Positions 1 to 12,396 of a stretch of DNA of 64,000 bases are shown in pieces. The translations under genes and the position numbers were made by a program. Positions within the stretch are counted from its first letter, which is position 1; the number at the start of each line of letters is the position of its first letter. The stretch comes from Larix kaempferi. Lineage: Eukaryota; Streptophyta; Pinopsida; Pinales; Pinaceae. The stretch is taken from positions 2,294,001 to 2,358,000 of the forward strand of contig BSBM01000050.1 in assembly GCA_027924585.1 (NCBI GenBank), written 5' to 3'. The notes under the pieces are model-generated. The model was not told the origin of the DNA. It ran no database searches and saw nothing but the letters and a program-made list of their open reading frames with translations.

Positions 1-1502
1 GTTATATCATGTTGTGATTGCATTGCATCATCCTGCTTGCCGCTTGATCCTTGTGTCGGCTCCCACTTACTTAGTTGTTAGCCTGGTGCCTCAGCACTTT
101 TCCCTATCGAGCCTTGCATAGCTGCCATTTTTCCTTCACAATTTGATGACCTTTTGACCCTGAGGGAACATTCCCCTGAGTGTCCGCATCCTACATTCAC
201 TTCCTTGCATTGATCATAGGTATGTTCCACTGCTTGGGACTAGTCTGCTGGCTATTTGACACTTGTTCCCTCACTTGTTGTACTATAAGCAATTTTATTC
301 TTTTTCAAGCTTTCCCCAAATATGAAAAAGACAAAAAAAAAATCAAATATTCCAAAAAGCCGGACGGGATTATGGTTACTACTTCATGTTGGCAGCTATT
401 GTGTCTCCTTTGAATAGAGCATTCATTCCACTCCATACACTATGAGTCAGGACTATAGTTGGACCCTAGGAGCTGTACTTGTTTCTCAGTTTCTCCACTG
501 ATTGGTTAAGCTTCCAGAAATTACGGATCCCTTTGTGATGCCTCCTGCATCGCACAGTTTATATTGAGTCTATGCTGCCTATGTCTATCCATCTACCCAT
601 GCTCTTGTTCAAAGCAAGTCCTGAAACCAGTGTCGGCCACTCCTCAGATCTCTTGACTATTGCATGTCGGTCATCCTTATTGAGTCAGTCCATTTCACCT
701 AAGATCTTCCAAATCTTTCAGCATAGCTGGTACCTTGTGCTGGTTGATAGGGGATGCATTAATGCCCTCCTTCCAGTGAGTCTCGTTCCGTCGACTTCAA
801 CCCATTTATTCTGGGACTTGAGGCTTAGAGTTCGGTTGAGTACCTTGAGGCTTGCAGTCATTAGTGGCAAGTTCTATTGCCATCGACAGTTTTGGGAATG
901 CATCAATGTCCCCTAATCGATGGATTCATCCTAGTGTTCGACTTCAACTCATTTATTCACACTCCGATGATTTTTCTCTATGCCTTGATGCCCATTTTCA
1001 TTATTGGTGGGTCATATCGCGTCTGTTAACGGTATGCATCATTAACCGGTAATTACACGATGTCACATCAGGTTCAACCCCAAGTCCTTTATTCACTTGA
1101 TGGGACTTGCACTGTCGAAGACTTGTGTAGAAGACCCCAGGCGATAGTGGCATTCAGTATGCTACCTATGACTTTGACTTTACATCTGATATTTCACCTC
1201 TTAGATATCAGCAGTTTGTACCTCCAGTTTGCACCAGTTGTTTCCTTTCCAGCAAGAGACCATATCTTACTATAGAGGGATCATGGCTATGATCACTTAT
1301 GACATATATCCATTATGTACTGCCTATTCATGGCCATTGTATTAGATTGTTGTACTATACCGACATGTATTTAGAGATACTATTGTACTATGACAAGTGA
1401 GTTTCTCTTTCCACTTGTGTTTCCATCACTCCACTTCTGAGTTTTATAATGTATTTTGGCCATTGTAGCATCAGTCTCTGACCTCACACATTAGGGGGCA
1501 TC
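1..1502 (+). repeat. Copy A of a 2.73-kb-spaced direct duplication, 3' noncoding part of a retrotransposon
   Basis: This stretch recurs nearly base for base at 2732-4233, offset by about 2731 bases and with scattered substitutions and small indels. Its right edge is the purine-rich TTAGGGGGCATCTG followed by TGTTAC, which in copy B sits at the start of a probable LTR. I read it as the 3' untranslated or spacer part of a plus-strand LTR retrotransposon. Short open frames (for example 572-916) are shared with copy B, but they resemble no protein I recognise and I do not call them genes. The left edge lies outside the window. Confidence 0.7.
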
Positions 1503-2731
1503 TGTTACTTCCCATCGCTCATTTGTTTGCGGGACAATACTGCGCTATGTAATCAAGGACGGTGACCCCACCACCCACTGTACAAGATCGAATATTGGCC
1601 ACCTCACCTCGACGGGACAAACCAATAATGAAGTAGATGTCTTCCACTTCCATTCTGAGGATTTTCTCATTGAGATTGAAGTTCTGTGCATCAACATTCC
1701 AGTAATCAATCAAGCGACGGAGTAGTAGGTTTTGGGCCATCAAACCCCCTATACTCCAGAATTTGTACAACCCACATGCTTGCAATGCCTGCTATGCTTG
1801 CACATCGTTGCGCATGGCCTCAACTACTAGGTCATGCTCCCTCTCCCTCCACTCTAGAACCATCCTGGAGTGGGAAAAAACAAGGATTTTGGTCAAATTC
1901 TTTTTCAAAATAAACTACACGGTCGTACCCGTGGGCCAATTTGTATACAGTTGCGGGTACCCATGGTCAACCTGTGCATTGACTGCGAGTATCGTGCCCT
2001 ACCCGCGACCCGCATAGTGATAGCCCGTGGGTAGCGCCAAAAACATTTAGGGCTTGGCCAAACTAAAAATCCCACTGCTGAAAACTAAAATTAAAGCAAT
2101 GAAATTAAAGGTATGGATGAGACTACCAACCTGCTCCGGACGGTTCGATGAACGGACGCTTGTAGCTACCAGAATCGGCAGTTGAAATTCAAGCTAAAAA
2201 CTAACCTCAAAACTCCAAATGGGTGAATAGTTAAAATGAATTGTAAATTGTAAATTTTTATTACTATTTATAATTTTCACGACCCACTTGTCTATAGTTT
2301 TTACCGTTTGATGCCGTTATGGACTAATATAATGTCTTGGAGTAGTATTTTTTAATCAAATTTCTTCGGCGAAAGTTGTTTTGGACCATTTCACACCTAC
2401 GGCAGGTACATTTCACACCCGGCATATAGGTTAGATGCCATTTCCATGTGCATTATGCATTTGACCTTTTGACCATTTTCATAAAACCTAGGTGCGACCC
2501 CGCTTCGTAACCGACATGGAACCTTCACACTGCTATAGAAGTGTCGTTATGTGGTGGTAGGGCTTTTCCGAACATGGGTACCCTAGTTAGAACCCCTTTG
2601 TGCATTCTGGTGCCCATGTCGTTGTTTGTCCTTAGGATTGGGAGTCCTTTGTACTTACGCCATGACGTTGCGATGAAGACTCATACTCTACTTTATCTTA
2701 TGCTGGCCATCTCCCTTAAGGACTCCCCTCA
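1503..2731. other. Spacer between the two direct copies
   Basis: This is unique sequence separating copies A and B. Its left part holds the antisense plant mobile domain fragment listed separately. From about 2000 to 2731 it is noncoding and contains short C-rich and GGTA-rich stretches such as GCGGGTACCC. I see no LTR, no transposon ends and no coding frame over this second part. Confidence 0.5.
1519..1785 (-). pseudogene. Fragment of a plant mobile domain (aminotransferase-like) gene, antisense to the retrotransposon
   Basis: The minus-strand frame of 88 residues reads like the N-terminal part of a plant mobile domain, the MAIN/MAIL1-type module found in host genes and in many plant transposons. 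Visible hallmarks are a leucine-rich lead followed by LLRRLIDYW, then a FNL-type turn, then the MEVEDIYFIIGLSRRGE block, which corresponds to the family's '(T)LEDV..L.GL...G' signature. A full domain is several hundred residues, so only the start is present. The frame has no ATG at its left edge (it begins at a TTG), and it stops after about 88 codons. It lies antisense within the 3' part of a plus-strand retrotransposon, between the two direct copies. Identification is by motif pattern only. Confidence 0.6.
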
Positions 2732-4233
2732 GTTATATCATGTTGTGATTGCATTGCATCATCCTGCTTTCCGCTTGAGCCTTGTGCCAACTCCCACTTA
2801 CTCAGTTGTTAGCCTGGTGCCTGAGAATTTTTCCCTATCGAGCCTTGCATAGCTTCCATTTTTCCTTCACAATTTGATGACCTTTTGACCCTGAGGGAAC
2901 ATTGCCTCGAGTGTTCGCATCCTGCATGCACTTCCTTGCATTGATCATAGGTATGTTCCACTACTTGGGACTAGTCTGATGGCTATTTGACACTCATTCC
3001 CTCACTTGTTGTACTATAAGCAATTTTATTCTTTTTCAAGCTTTCCCCAAATATGAAAAAGACAAAAAAAAATCAAATATTCCAAAAATCCGGACAGGAT
3101 TATGGTTACTACTTCTTGTTGGCAGCTGTTGTGTCGCCTTTGAATAGAGCATTCATTCCACTCCATACACTATAAGTCGGGACTATAGTTGGACCCTAGG
3201 AGCTGTACTTGTTTCTTAGTTTCTCCACCAATTGGTTAATCTTCCATTCATTATGGATCCCTTTGTGATGCCTCCTGCATCACACAGTTTATATTTAGTC
3301 TATGTTGCCTATGTCTATCCATCTGCTCATGCACTTGTTCAAAGGAAGTCCTGAAACTAGTGTCGTCCACTCCTTAGATCTCTTTACTATTGCATGTCGG
3401 CCATCCTTATTGAGTCAGTCTGTTTCACCTGAGATATTCCAAATCTTTCAGCATAGATGGTACCTTGTGCTGGTTGATAGGGGATGCATTAATGCCCTCC
3501 TTCCAATGAGTCTCGTTCCATCGAATTCAACCCATTTATTCTGGGACTTGAGGCTTAGAGTTCGGTTGAGTACCTTGAGGCTTGCTGTCATTAGTGGCAA
3601 GTTCTCTCGCCATCGACAATTTTGGGAATGCAACAATGTCCCCTGATTGATGGATTCATCCTAGTGTTCGACTTCAACTCATTTATTCACACTCCGATGA
3701 TTGTGCTCTGTTCCTTGATGCCCATTTTCATTATTGGTGGGTCATCTCGCATATGTTAATGATAGGCATCATTAACCGGTAATCAGACGATGTCACATCA
3801 GGTTCAACCCCAACTCCTTTATTCACTTGATGGGACTTTCACCGTCGAAGACTTGTGTAGAAGACCCCAGGCGATAGTGGCATTCAGTATGCTACCTATG
3901 ACTTTGACTTTACATCTGAGATTTCACCTTTCAGATATCAGCAGTTTGTACCTCCAGTTTGCACCAGTTGTTTCCTTTCCAGCAAGAGACCATATCGTAC
4001 TGTAGAGGGATCATGGCTATGATCACTTATGACATATATCCATTATGTACTGCCTATTCATGGCCATTGTATCAGATTGTTGTACTATACCGACATGTAT
4101 TTAGAGATACTATTGTACTATGACGAGTGAGCTTCTCTTTCCACTTGTGTTTCCATCACTCCACTTCTGAGTTTTATAATGTATTTTGGCCATCGTAGCA
4201 TCAGTCTCTGACCTCACACATTAGGGGGCATCT
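2732..4233 (+). repeat. Copy B of the direct duplication, ending in a polypurine tract
   Basis: This is the second copy of 1-1502. It keeps the same short frames (3302-3646 matches 572-916; 3790-4005 matches 1060-1275) with point changes. It ends in ATTAGGGGGCATC at about 4220-4232, a good polypurine tract, directly before TGTTACAACG, which I take as the first bases of a 3' LTR. The pair could arise from a duplication within one element or from unequal recombination. Confidence 0.7.
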
Positions 4234-5102
4234 GTTACAACGTAATTTTCCACCTTGTGAGCATCAGCATTATTTGGCCTGTAGGATCCATTTCACTGAC
4301 TCGGATCCACTTTATATCCTTCAGACATACTATTTCCTCATTTTTCTTCTTATCCACTTGTTGCATCATTATAGCAGGCGTACCCACGAGTTGCATCACT
4401 ATAGCCCTCGGGTAGCATGTAAAATGGTAAAAATCACTAGTTAATTACTTTTTACTCCCAAAAATCGGTTATTGGGTGACCTTTGATCCTTCATCTGCCC
4501 AAGAAACGCCTCGATGTGTCCTTTCACTTACCTTTGGGAGGACTATATATTGAGCACATATGGCTTATGGATGGGAGGAGAAAGAAGAGCAAGAGAACTC
4601 TAGTGGATTTTTGTCCTATCAAGAATCTACACTCATTGATCCTTGTAGTTGTGAACCCCTTATGTTCACCTTCCAAACTCCTACCATAGTTTGAGTTTGC
4701 CATTCATGGAGGATTGAAGTGGTGGAGGCACAAGTGGATTCATCCAGATCTTAGTTCAAATTGGCTGTCGACAAGAGGTCGTATCACATTGTACTTCTTC
4801 TTGTTTATTAATAGAAATACTCATATTCTCGTCCATTAATGTTGTTTATTCTACATTGTGTTGCATTTACTTATAATATCATGGACCATTGCTATTGATG
4901 ATGTTAATGTCGTTTATATATTATATGTACTTGTTGTATATTGGCGATCAAGGCTAATTTGCATATTCAAGTGCACGGATTGAAATCTCCAATGGGGATC
5001 TACATCAAACGTTTGGATCGAGGTTGGTTACATTCTCCATTGTCTTAGCATTGTCATTTATAATAGCATAGTTCTGAGAATTGAGTTAATTTCTGGTAGT
5101 CA
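4234..5102 (+). mobile_element. Probable 3' LTR of a plus-strand retrotransposon
   Basis: The region follows a polypurine tract and begins TGTTACAACG. It contains a TATA-like CTATATAT at 4543-4550 within a promoter-like setting and no coding frame. The right edge is set where minus-strand gypsy reverse transcriptase sequence takes over, near a TAGTCA at 5097-5102. The matching 5' LTR would lie left of the window, so neither the LTR length nor a target-site duplication can be confirmed. Confidence 0.5.
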
Positions 5103-5508
5103 GCTGTCTATAGTGGTACCCCAAGCCATAGTGAGTTTTCTCCCATACACCAAACAACATTTTGTAATACATGAAAGTGCCCACGGTGTAGTAAATGCAG
5201 TCTTCTCGTTGTCATCCATATGTATTTACACTTGGTTATATCCAGAAAAACCATCCATCATGGAAATTCAGCTGGCTCCCACTATTTTTTGCAAGATATG
5301 ATCCATTTTAGGAAGAGGGTAAGTTTACTTTAGTGAACACCTATTCAAATTTCTAAAGTCTATACATATTCTAATATCTCCATTCTTCTTCCTCACAAGT
5401 ACTAGATTTTCCACCTATTCAGAATATCTGAGAGGGAGGATGATCTTGGCATCCAATAATTTATTGAATTCCTTTTTAATGATAGGAAAAAGGATATGAT
5501 TTAGTTGT
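5103..5508 (-). pseudogene. Ty3/gypsy reverse transcriptase fragment (downstream part)
   Basis: Read on the minus strand from 5508 leftward, this encodes the front half of a gypsy reverse transcriptase, with several stops. Recognisable family blocks are the DAKIILPLRYSE segment, VRKKNGDIRICIDFRNLN, a PLPKMDHILQ block, and the DGFSGYNQ motif that precedes the catalytic region. The later part is degraded, and the YxDD box is not present. The upstream continuation of the same gene lies 39 kb away at 44909-45054. The CACTA transposon split the gene and duplicated TGT. At the left edge it is cut by the LTR at 4234-5102. Confidence 0.75.
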
Positions 5509-5860
5509 CACTACAAGAAAAAAGGTCATTGGTGAGGGTCATGCCTGTGACGGACCTTTAAGGGTTGTCACCAATGTCGTATATGATGATGGTCCTTAAA
5601 ACATCGTCATTATAAGTTCCTTTTGAGATGGTCCTTTAAGGTTCGTCACCAAATCCCTTTTTAGGGACAATTTTGGTGAGGGTTGTTAAAGGACCGTTAT
5701 TGATTCTCTCTTTGGTGACACTTATGGTGACAATATTTTAGTAGCCCTCACTAATACATGTTTATTTTACTTTTGGTGAGTGTAGTAAATGTTTGTCACC
5801 AATTATCATTATAATTGGTTTTTGGCAACACTATCTGAGCGTTGCTATATTTTTCAACAA
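5509..5860 (+). repeat. CACTA left end: terminal inverted repeat and subterminal repeats
   Basis: After the terminal CACTACAAGAAAA come many short, degenerate direct and inverted motifs built around GGTGAGGGT, GGTGACGG, TTGTCACCAA and TTTGGTGA. Such clusters are the usual binding sites for the TNPA-like protein in this superfamily. The right end (44281-44908) shows the same motif vocabulary. Confidence 0.88.
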
Positions 5861-7012
5861 AAGAATATATTGGTTTAAGACAACTAGTATTGTTATGGAT
5901 TCTTTGTAATTAATATGTTTCCAAGGTCATACTAGTCACAATACCCACTCATAAGGTCTATAAGCAATCTCTAGTGGTTTTCCATAAGAAACCACTAGCA
6001 ATTTATAAGTACCATTCCAAAATGGATCCATAAGCAATCTGATCTTTTGGGTATTCGACATCAACAAAATTGATTCATATATCCTGTTAGATTGTACTTC
6101 CAAGCTTTGAAATCCATTGGCATTAATGGAGGGATGTCTACTCATCCTAGTTCTACTCCAACACCTTAATTCAGATGGTTTGGATTGCATCACGAATGGT
6201 TTGGTTGAAGAATTTGCATTTCAGCATGTTTTAGCGAACAATTACAGGCTTGACTCAAGCCTGTAGAATCTCCAGTTTCTGTGTTTTTTAAATATTTCAG
6301 TAAAATACTGAAGATGAACAGATTGTTGGTAAAATGGAATGTCTCGTGTATGGGGAAGGGAATCCTGAAAATGAACAGAACCTTGATACTCTCTTGGATT
6401 CATCCCTCCCAGTACAAGCAAACTTTCAGTTCTATTTGGAATTATTCTTTTCAAGTTGCAGATATAATGATTTCTTCCAACAGAGTTATATCTTTAAAAT
6501 CCATGGAGGATCTGTATTTGCATGATTGGAAGGATTGGATCTCGGTTTTATCCCCTGCCTATGTGGTATGCTATTCAAAGTCTTCTCTTAATTCCAGACA
6601 AGTATTGTTCCTGTAGGGTTAAATTCAATATATTTTTCCTAATAATGTGTATAAATTCTAGCATATAAGAATGATTTTTATACATTTCAATTATCTTTTC
6701 AAGGTCATTTCATGGCTTATTATATATCATGACATGTGAGACCAAGTATTTTTGTTCAAATAATTTCCATAATTAGAGTGACCGTTAACTCATTGCTTTT
6801 TGGACGAATGGGTATATGCTAATTTGACCCCATCAATTGTCGTAAATAGCTCTATCCTTTTGTCCCTGTATGTCTGAACAATTATATGTACACCCGATTT
6901 GAAAGTTGGATTTCTTTGTTATTCATAATTCAAGCTTGTAAATACCAATTTGGATTAAAGGATACCGGTTTGATCACCTAACTTCCTTTCAGCAGAGAAA
7001 GTTTCATCTGGC
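5861..7012. other. CACTA internal spacer upstream of the plant-transposon gene
   Basis: This stretch is AT-rich and has no recognisable protein. A short minus-strand frame at 5936-6193 (85 codons) has a coding-like look but no family I can name. A 10-bp-arm hairpin with a one-base centre, beginning ACAGGCTTGA, lies at 6244-6264 and recurs in four other places in the transposon. The last bases before 7013 (TTTCCTTTCAG near 6985-6995) look like an acceptor splice site leading to the ATG at 7013. Confidence 0.4.
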
Positions 7013-7840
7013 ATGGCTAGTGCTGCACGTAGGGAGGAGCCATATTCCATTGAACTGTTGGATGAAGATCCCTCTAGTAAGAGGATTTTTCAACAAATTG
7101 GATTGTATGCGTTCTTTAGTAAATTCAGAGGGTACAATGAAGATGTGACCAAGGAATTTGCTCTCAATTTCAATGGAGCTTGTTCTAATATTCGGGGGTT
7201 TCTGCTTCCAGTTTCAGAAATGTCCATTGCTCTCGCTGCAAGCTTACCACAAACAAGGGAAAGATGGTTTAAAGCTAGTCATTTGAAAAACCCTAACTCT
7301 TGGAAACAGTTTGTGAAGGTGGCTAATTCTAGTATTCATTGGAAGAAGGGCGCTGAACGCAACTGTTTCACCGTTGAATGCGGTAATGTCATTTTCTTTT
7401 TGCATAAATATTTGACTTGTGAAGGACAATATAGCCTTGTCTTTCTTTATCATATTCGGCTTCTCCTTCACATTAAAGGAGAAGAATTGATGAACATTCC
7501 ATACTTTTTGTGGAAGATCCTGTCTAAAATGGCTTCAGCTGCCCAAAAGCGGCCTGATCAGCGACTTGGTAATAGCTTGTATCATCATGGATTAATTAAG
7601 TTGTTGATTGTGGAGGAATTACAGAAGAGAAACCTAACGTGGGAACAATTTTTAGTGGAAAAAGGTTTTCAGGAGTAGGTTAATGATGATCCACAAGCTT
7701 CTGTGTCGCCCCCTCCAACAGTTCAGACAGAATTTGATCCAGCACCAACATCTTCTGAACCAATTCAATCCCAACCATCTCCAAAGAGGCATAGAGATGA
7801 TGAAGAGGTTAATAAAATTAAGTTACGGTGAGAAGAAGAT
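7013..7840 (+). pseudogene. Plant transposon protein domain gene (Transposase_32-like), broken
   Basis: An ATG at 7013 opens a 221-codon frame that ends at a TAG at 7676-7678. The protein pattern, with IFQQIGLYAFFSKFRGYNED early, a central LPQTRERWFK block and a C-terminal LIKLLIVEELQKRN block, fits the putative plant transposon protein domain common in plant mobile-element genes. After the stop the same frame continues for about 50 codons as a proline- and serine-rich linker with a basic KRHRDDEE patch, which suggests the stop is a later mutation. A further in-frame stop follows near 7828. The coiled-coil frame from 7969 is probably the same gene after a frameshift. The biochemical role of this domain is not established. 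It lies in the left part of the CACTA element. Confidence 0.6.
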
Positions 7841-7968
7841 CTGCAAGGCTAGAAGGAATTTATGAAGAAGTTATTGAAAAAGTTAGAACATCTGAATATA
7901 TGTTTTCGACAATACCCAAACGTACAAGAACCCGTTACACACAGAGTTAGAATTTAGAGTCAACACCC

Positions 7969-9540
7969 TTGCCAGAATTGGAAGCTACTCAGTTTCAAGA
8001 CCAAGCTCAAAGGGAAGAAGACGAATCTAATCAAGTGGTAAGGCTTGATTCTCCTGGTTTAATTTCAAGTAAGTTACAGAAGAGGATTAAGAAAATTCAG
8101 AAGCAAGTTCGTGAATTTCAAGTTTTGGATAGACATGTTAAGAATGAAAATGAAAAGTTAAAACATAGGAGTAGACAATTACAGAGAAAGAATGGTGTTC
8201 TTAAGAAAAGACTGAAAATTTTGAGAAATAAGGCTCACCAATGGAGTTTGCAAAACAAAAGGTTGAGGAAACAAAATAAATTTCTTAAAGATAAATCAGT
8301 ACTAAAGGAATCAGTACCACTGGCTGAGGATAATACAAGTTTGGAATTATTGGCTACAGCAGCTGTAGAAAACATTCTTCCTAGTACCTCTAAAAGTTCT
8401 GAAGATAAAGAAAAAGTCACAGATGTTCTCTATGAATTTTTTAATCAAATTCTTGATGATGTATGGACTAATACCCTGGCTTTAGCATCAGCTGAAGTAA
8501 ATACTGTTAAATGGATTGGAAGAAATGATGAATTATATGACTTGGGCCTTATTTATCAACAACGATATAAATTTGAAGTACAACGTATGCAGGAAAGTTG
8601 GTTTTCTGCTTACTTGGTTCAATAACAAAAGTGGAAGTCCAAGATATAGTCTTTACAGCAGCAATTAATGATTAAAGAAGAAGAAAAGAGACAAATGTTT
8701 AAATTTGCTGAGCAAGCCATTTCTTGTAGAAGTCCTGCTAGAGTTTATTCAATGTACCTGCATGAATAATGGGTAGGCCTTCAGATGATTAGATTGAATA
8801 ATAACAAAAATTTCATGATGGGAAATGTTGATGACTTTGTGGATATCTATAATGACTCATCTACAAGGGTAAAGGATTTGTTGTGTGAACTTTATCAGTT
8901 TAAATTCTTTCCAGAACATGAATTGGAATGGAATCCCAATCTTGTAGTAGGAGATATTCAATTACGAGCCTTTTCATCTTTTATTCAGAATCAAATTAAG
9001 TGGGAAATAGGGATGAAATTATTTTATAAGTTTGAATTCCAGTCTGAACTTCACGTCAGAGGAGAGCATCCATATGTTGAAGTGGCCTTTTCTAGTCACA
9101 GTCAATTCCTCATGGATCCTATGAGGGTGAAACAATTTAGAATGAATCAGAGATCAGCGTTACAGAGTTTTGAAGAACTTATATGTTGTGGGACTTTGGC
9201 CTCTTTGCAGGCCTCAGAGACCCGTTGGAATTTTCTTCCTCCAGTACTCCAACAATGGGACCCCATGGGATACCCATTTTTCCAGGTTTCCTTTTAAAGA
9301 ACAAGTTTGTATGTGAATTCTCTACGAAGAAATAGTACTCAATGGCTTGGGTTAAGGTTCCATTTCCTTTTTCTCTAGTGCAGCAAAACTGAGTACAGTG
9401 TGGTTGGGCAGTGGTATGATTTTGCAGAGAACTCTTCATGGATGGAAGTGGGTCATCATTTAGGCTTTCGGGAAAGAAATGGAGTAAGTCACCCATCTTA
9501 CAGTTGGACCGAGCTACATCAGAATTTACTATGGGGGGAA
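7969..9540 (+). pseudogene. Coiled-coil continuation of the plant transposon gene, interrupted by stops
   Basis: One reading frame runs through this region with only a few stops (8623-8625, about 8650, about 8767, 9295-9297, about 9379). The first 218 codons are strongly coiled-coil: a basic Lys/Arg/Gln-rich stretch around residues 25-105 with heptad-like Leu and Ile spacing (LQKRIKKIQKQVREFQ, LKKRLKILRNK). A more hydrophilic region follows. The second open part (8785-9297, 170 codons) is rich in Phe, Trp and Glu, and the frame stays coherent to about 9540 (Trp-rich, for example SYSWTELHQN). No known domain is recognised in this half. The start of the first part is not an ATG, so its true beginning is probably upstream in another frame, joined to the gene at 7013. 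I infer a single decayed gene of some 700-800 codons. Confidence 0.5.
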
Positions 9541-11231
9541 TAAGTTGCATAGGGACATGCAACAAACTTCCTTCTAGGGCAGATGCTTGGTGCTTGAATT
9601 TTTACCCAAAGGGTAGGTTTTCACTTGGATCTCCATCATGTTGTTACTTGATAATATACCAAAGGATGTTAAAAACTTGTAATTGTTTTGTCAGGATTTC
9701 AGGTATATTCAATGCACAATAGTGGAAATATCCATTTTGTTTATCTAGACTCTAAAGTATGATATTTCAAATCTAATGACTCACCCTGATATGTCTTTTT
9801 ATGTTTATGTGAATTTGAACTTGTTCAAAAGAAGTGTATAAATTTTTCCTTGGAAACTTACTAAATCCCATAATCTGATATTTTATAGTGATTTTAGGAA
9901 AAACTTCGACCTGTTATTTCAAGTAAATGAACCAACTGAACTATACTTGTTTTGTTACAAGTAGTTATAGAAGGGCCATGTTCACATGAAACTATTAGCA
10001 TTGATTGCGAGGTAATTAGTCCTGCAACCTCTTACAAATCCATTTTTTTCCATAAACCTGAAATAATGCTGAAAATGTTATAGTTGCAGTCACTGCCCTT
10101 TTTAATTTCGATATGATTGGCATACAATTAGTATGATTATCCTTTTGATCAATGTATTGCATCTTACTCTTGGCTCCTGGGTGATTGTACAATGTATTTA
10201 AGGCATAGCCATATTCATTATCATGTGGACTATCCTATAGCCATCTCTCGAGGTGTTTTCAAATCTAGGAATTTTGTTTGTGTATTTTGACTACGTTTCA
10301 TGTTAGTCTGGTTCTCTTTGGTGTTTAGGGATGTATCCACACCATGGTTCCATACCCTATTGTATTCCATGGCTTTATCTCTGATATTTTTATGTCCCTA
10401 TGGGAAATATAACGATTGTAGGGACACAATTATATGTGTGTTCAAGATTTCTCTTAAGGCACACCCAATGTTCGACATTAGAAATAAAATTTTGGTTTTT
10501 TTCCATTATTTAAATAATTATTTTTTCGTGTTTTCATTGGATTTGCACTGATGATTTATTCAATAAATATAAGCTCAGGGTACTCTTCTGATAAGTGTCC
10601 AAGTAGACATCAATGACCATTGAATTCTAATGCATTGATAACCACCGCCACCCAGAGATCCGTAACTTTCATTGATCTTCGATTTTATGGGTTTTGGGAA
10701 CCCTCATTTGTTTTCATTTCACATTTTTTCTAAGGCGTGATAGGGTTCATCAGTACTGCATCTGTATTGCCATGAATATGGCTTGGTTTAAACACAAGTA
10801 ACAATAGAAAAAATCAGTAAGTTACATTGTGTTTCGTTGATTTAGTTCATCGAATCATGTTTTAAGCAGAATCTATACATGTTTGTGGATATCATTATTG
10901 TTTTTAGTTGCTTTCCCATGGGATTTGATGACTATCTTGTTTAGTGTTTTTAGACAGTTTAATAACGTATATCTACAGGCTTGGACTAAGCCTGTAAGTT
11001 GAGTTGTTTAAAATTACATATGCACAAATGGAAATCGGACACATGGGTCTTATTTGGAATCGTGTCACCTAGCCCATCCTCCTGTTGGTTGCTCCAAGTT
11101 CATTTTGATGTAGATTTTCCTTGAGCAAGCTTGAACTCAAGTAACCTATTGTCAATACTTTTGTATATCCACATGCAGCTAATTCTTCACTGTTTATGGA
11201 ATTACTAGAACATTCCCAATTAGCTTCAAAG
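9541..11231. repeat. CACTA spacer containing blocks duplicated at 20320-21725
   Basis: There is no gene here. Three blocks recur on the other side of the copia insertion in the same orientation but in a different order. About 9885-10110 matches 21155-21400; about 10360-10965 matches 20320-20885; about 10966-11110 matches 21590-21725. The last block starts with the ACAGGCTTG hairpin (10975-10995). The bases CAAAG at 11227-11231 are the left target-site duplication of the copia element. Confidence 0.7.
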
Positions 11232-11783
11232 TGTTAAGATTTAATATGCTAAGACAGAAAATAGCAACATTACATTCCATTTCACAATAGTAGCATATAC
11301 AGGATCACTGAAGAAACAACAAGCACAGCATAAACACAAGAGACACAGATTTATCCTGGGAAACACTCATGGGGTAGAAAACCCAGCAAAGCTTCCTCAA
11401 TATATATGACCAGCAATATACAAAGATGAAACCCTGAGACATGATCTCCTCCTCCACAATAGCATACCTCTCCTCCACAAGTGCGCTATCCTCAAGTGAG
11501 TGAGTGTGTATCAAATTAGGAATACACCTCCTCTATTTATACACTACTCCGACTTGTCTTTTACACAAGACATGTAGGCTCGTATTTAACCAATGGGTTA
11601 AATACCCCACTATAACTGACTGGGCTGACCCCCACTAGGGAAGTCTAATAACCCTAGGTTACCACATTCCGACGGAGGAATAAACATCTCCGGATATACA
11701 ATAAGATCTTCACGGAGGAATGAAACATCTCCGGAATAATAAAGTACAAAAATAATATTCTTTGAAGTTACAATATCTCAACA
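11232..11783 (-). repeat. 3' LTR of the copia element
   Basis: This 552-bp LTR is nearly identical to 18193-18744. A TATA box, read on the minus strand as TATAAATAG, lies at 11533-11541. Two near-copies of a hairpin-forming motif, CGGAGGAAT...ATCTCCGGA, lie at 11673-11694 and 11713-11735. They are also present in the other two LTRs of this family in the window. Confidence 0.93.
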
Positions 11784-12009
11784 CTCCCCCTTAATGAGAA
11801 GGATATTATAACAACATCTGCACGAGCAAGGAGTCATCAACATCATACATGATACATCTATAAATCATTGGAAGCTTTCTCAACATCATCAGTAACTCAA
11901 CCAGTTACTGGAACATCTTCAATACTGGAACATCAACATCTTCAGTACTGAGTCTTTATCTTCTACAGCACTCAAACAGCTACAGCAGCATCAACATCTG
12001 AATCCTCAT

Positions 12010-12391
12010 GATCGTCAGCATCGTCATCACATGATCATCAGCATCGTCATCACACGATCATCAGCATCGTCATCACACGATCAACATCGTCGTCTAGATC
12101 AACACGATCAGTATCATCACATCATCTCGATCTACAGCATCTGGATCATCACGATCTATAGCATCTGAATCATCTCGATCTACAGTATCTGGATCATCTC
12201 GATCTACAGCATCTGGATCATCACGATCTACAGCATCTGGATCATCTCGATCTATAATATCTGGATCATCACAATCTACAGCATCTGGATCATCTCGATC
12301 TACAGTATCTGGATCATCTCAATCTACAGCATCTGGATCATCACGATCTACAGCATCTGGATCATCTCGATCTACAATATCTGGATCATCT
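12010..12391. repeat. Minisatellites with 23-bp and 24-bp units in the copia 3' region
   Basis: Three to four units of 23 bp (starts at 12010, 12033, 12056 and partly 12079) share a GATCATCAGCATCGTCATCA core. They are followed from about 12128 by about eleven units of 24 bp built on CGATCTACAGCATCTGGATC, with phase-keeping point changes. These are head-to-tail repeats without spacers and are not protein coding. Confidence 0.92.
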
Positions 12392-12396
12392 GTATT

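Noticed and set aside
572-916. 114-codon frame, also present at 3302-3646
   Set aside because: It is conserved only because the whole region is duplicated. The composition is not protein-like, and the other strand also has a frame (3448-3636).
10966-11110. Helitron 3' end (hairpin near a border)
   Set aside because: The hairpin is not followed by the expected CTRR end and no TC start with an A/T target was found, so the call is not supported.
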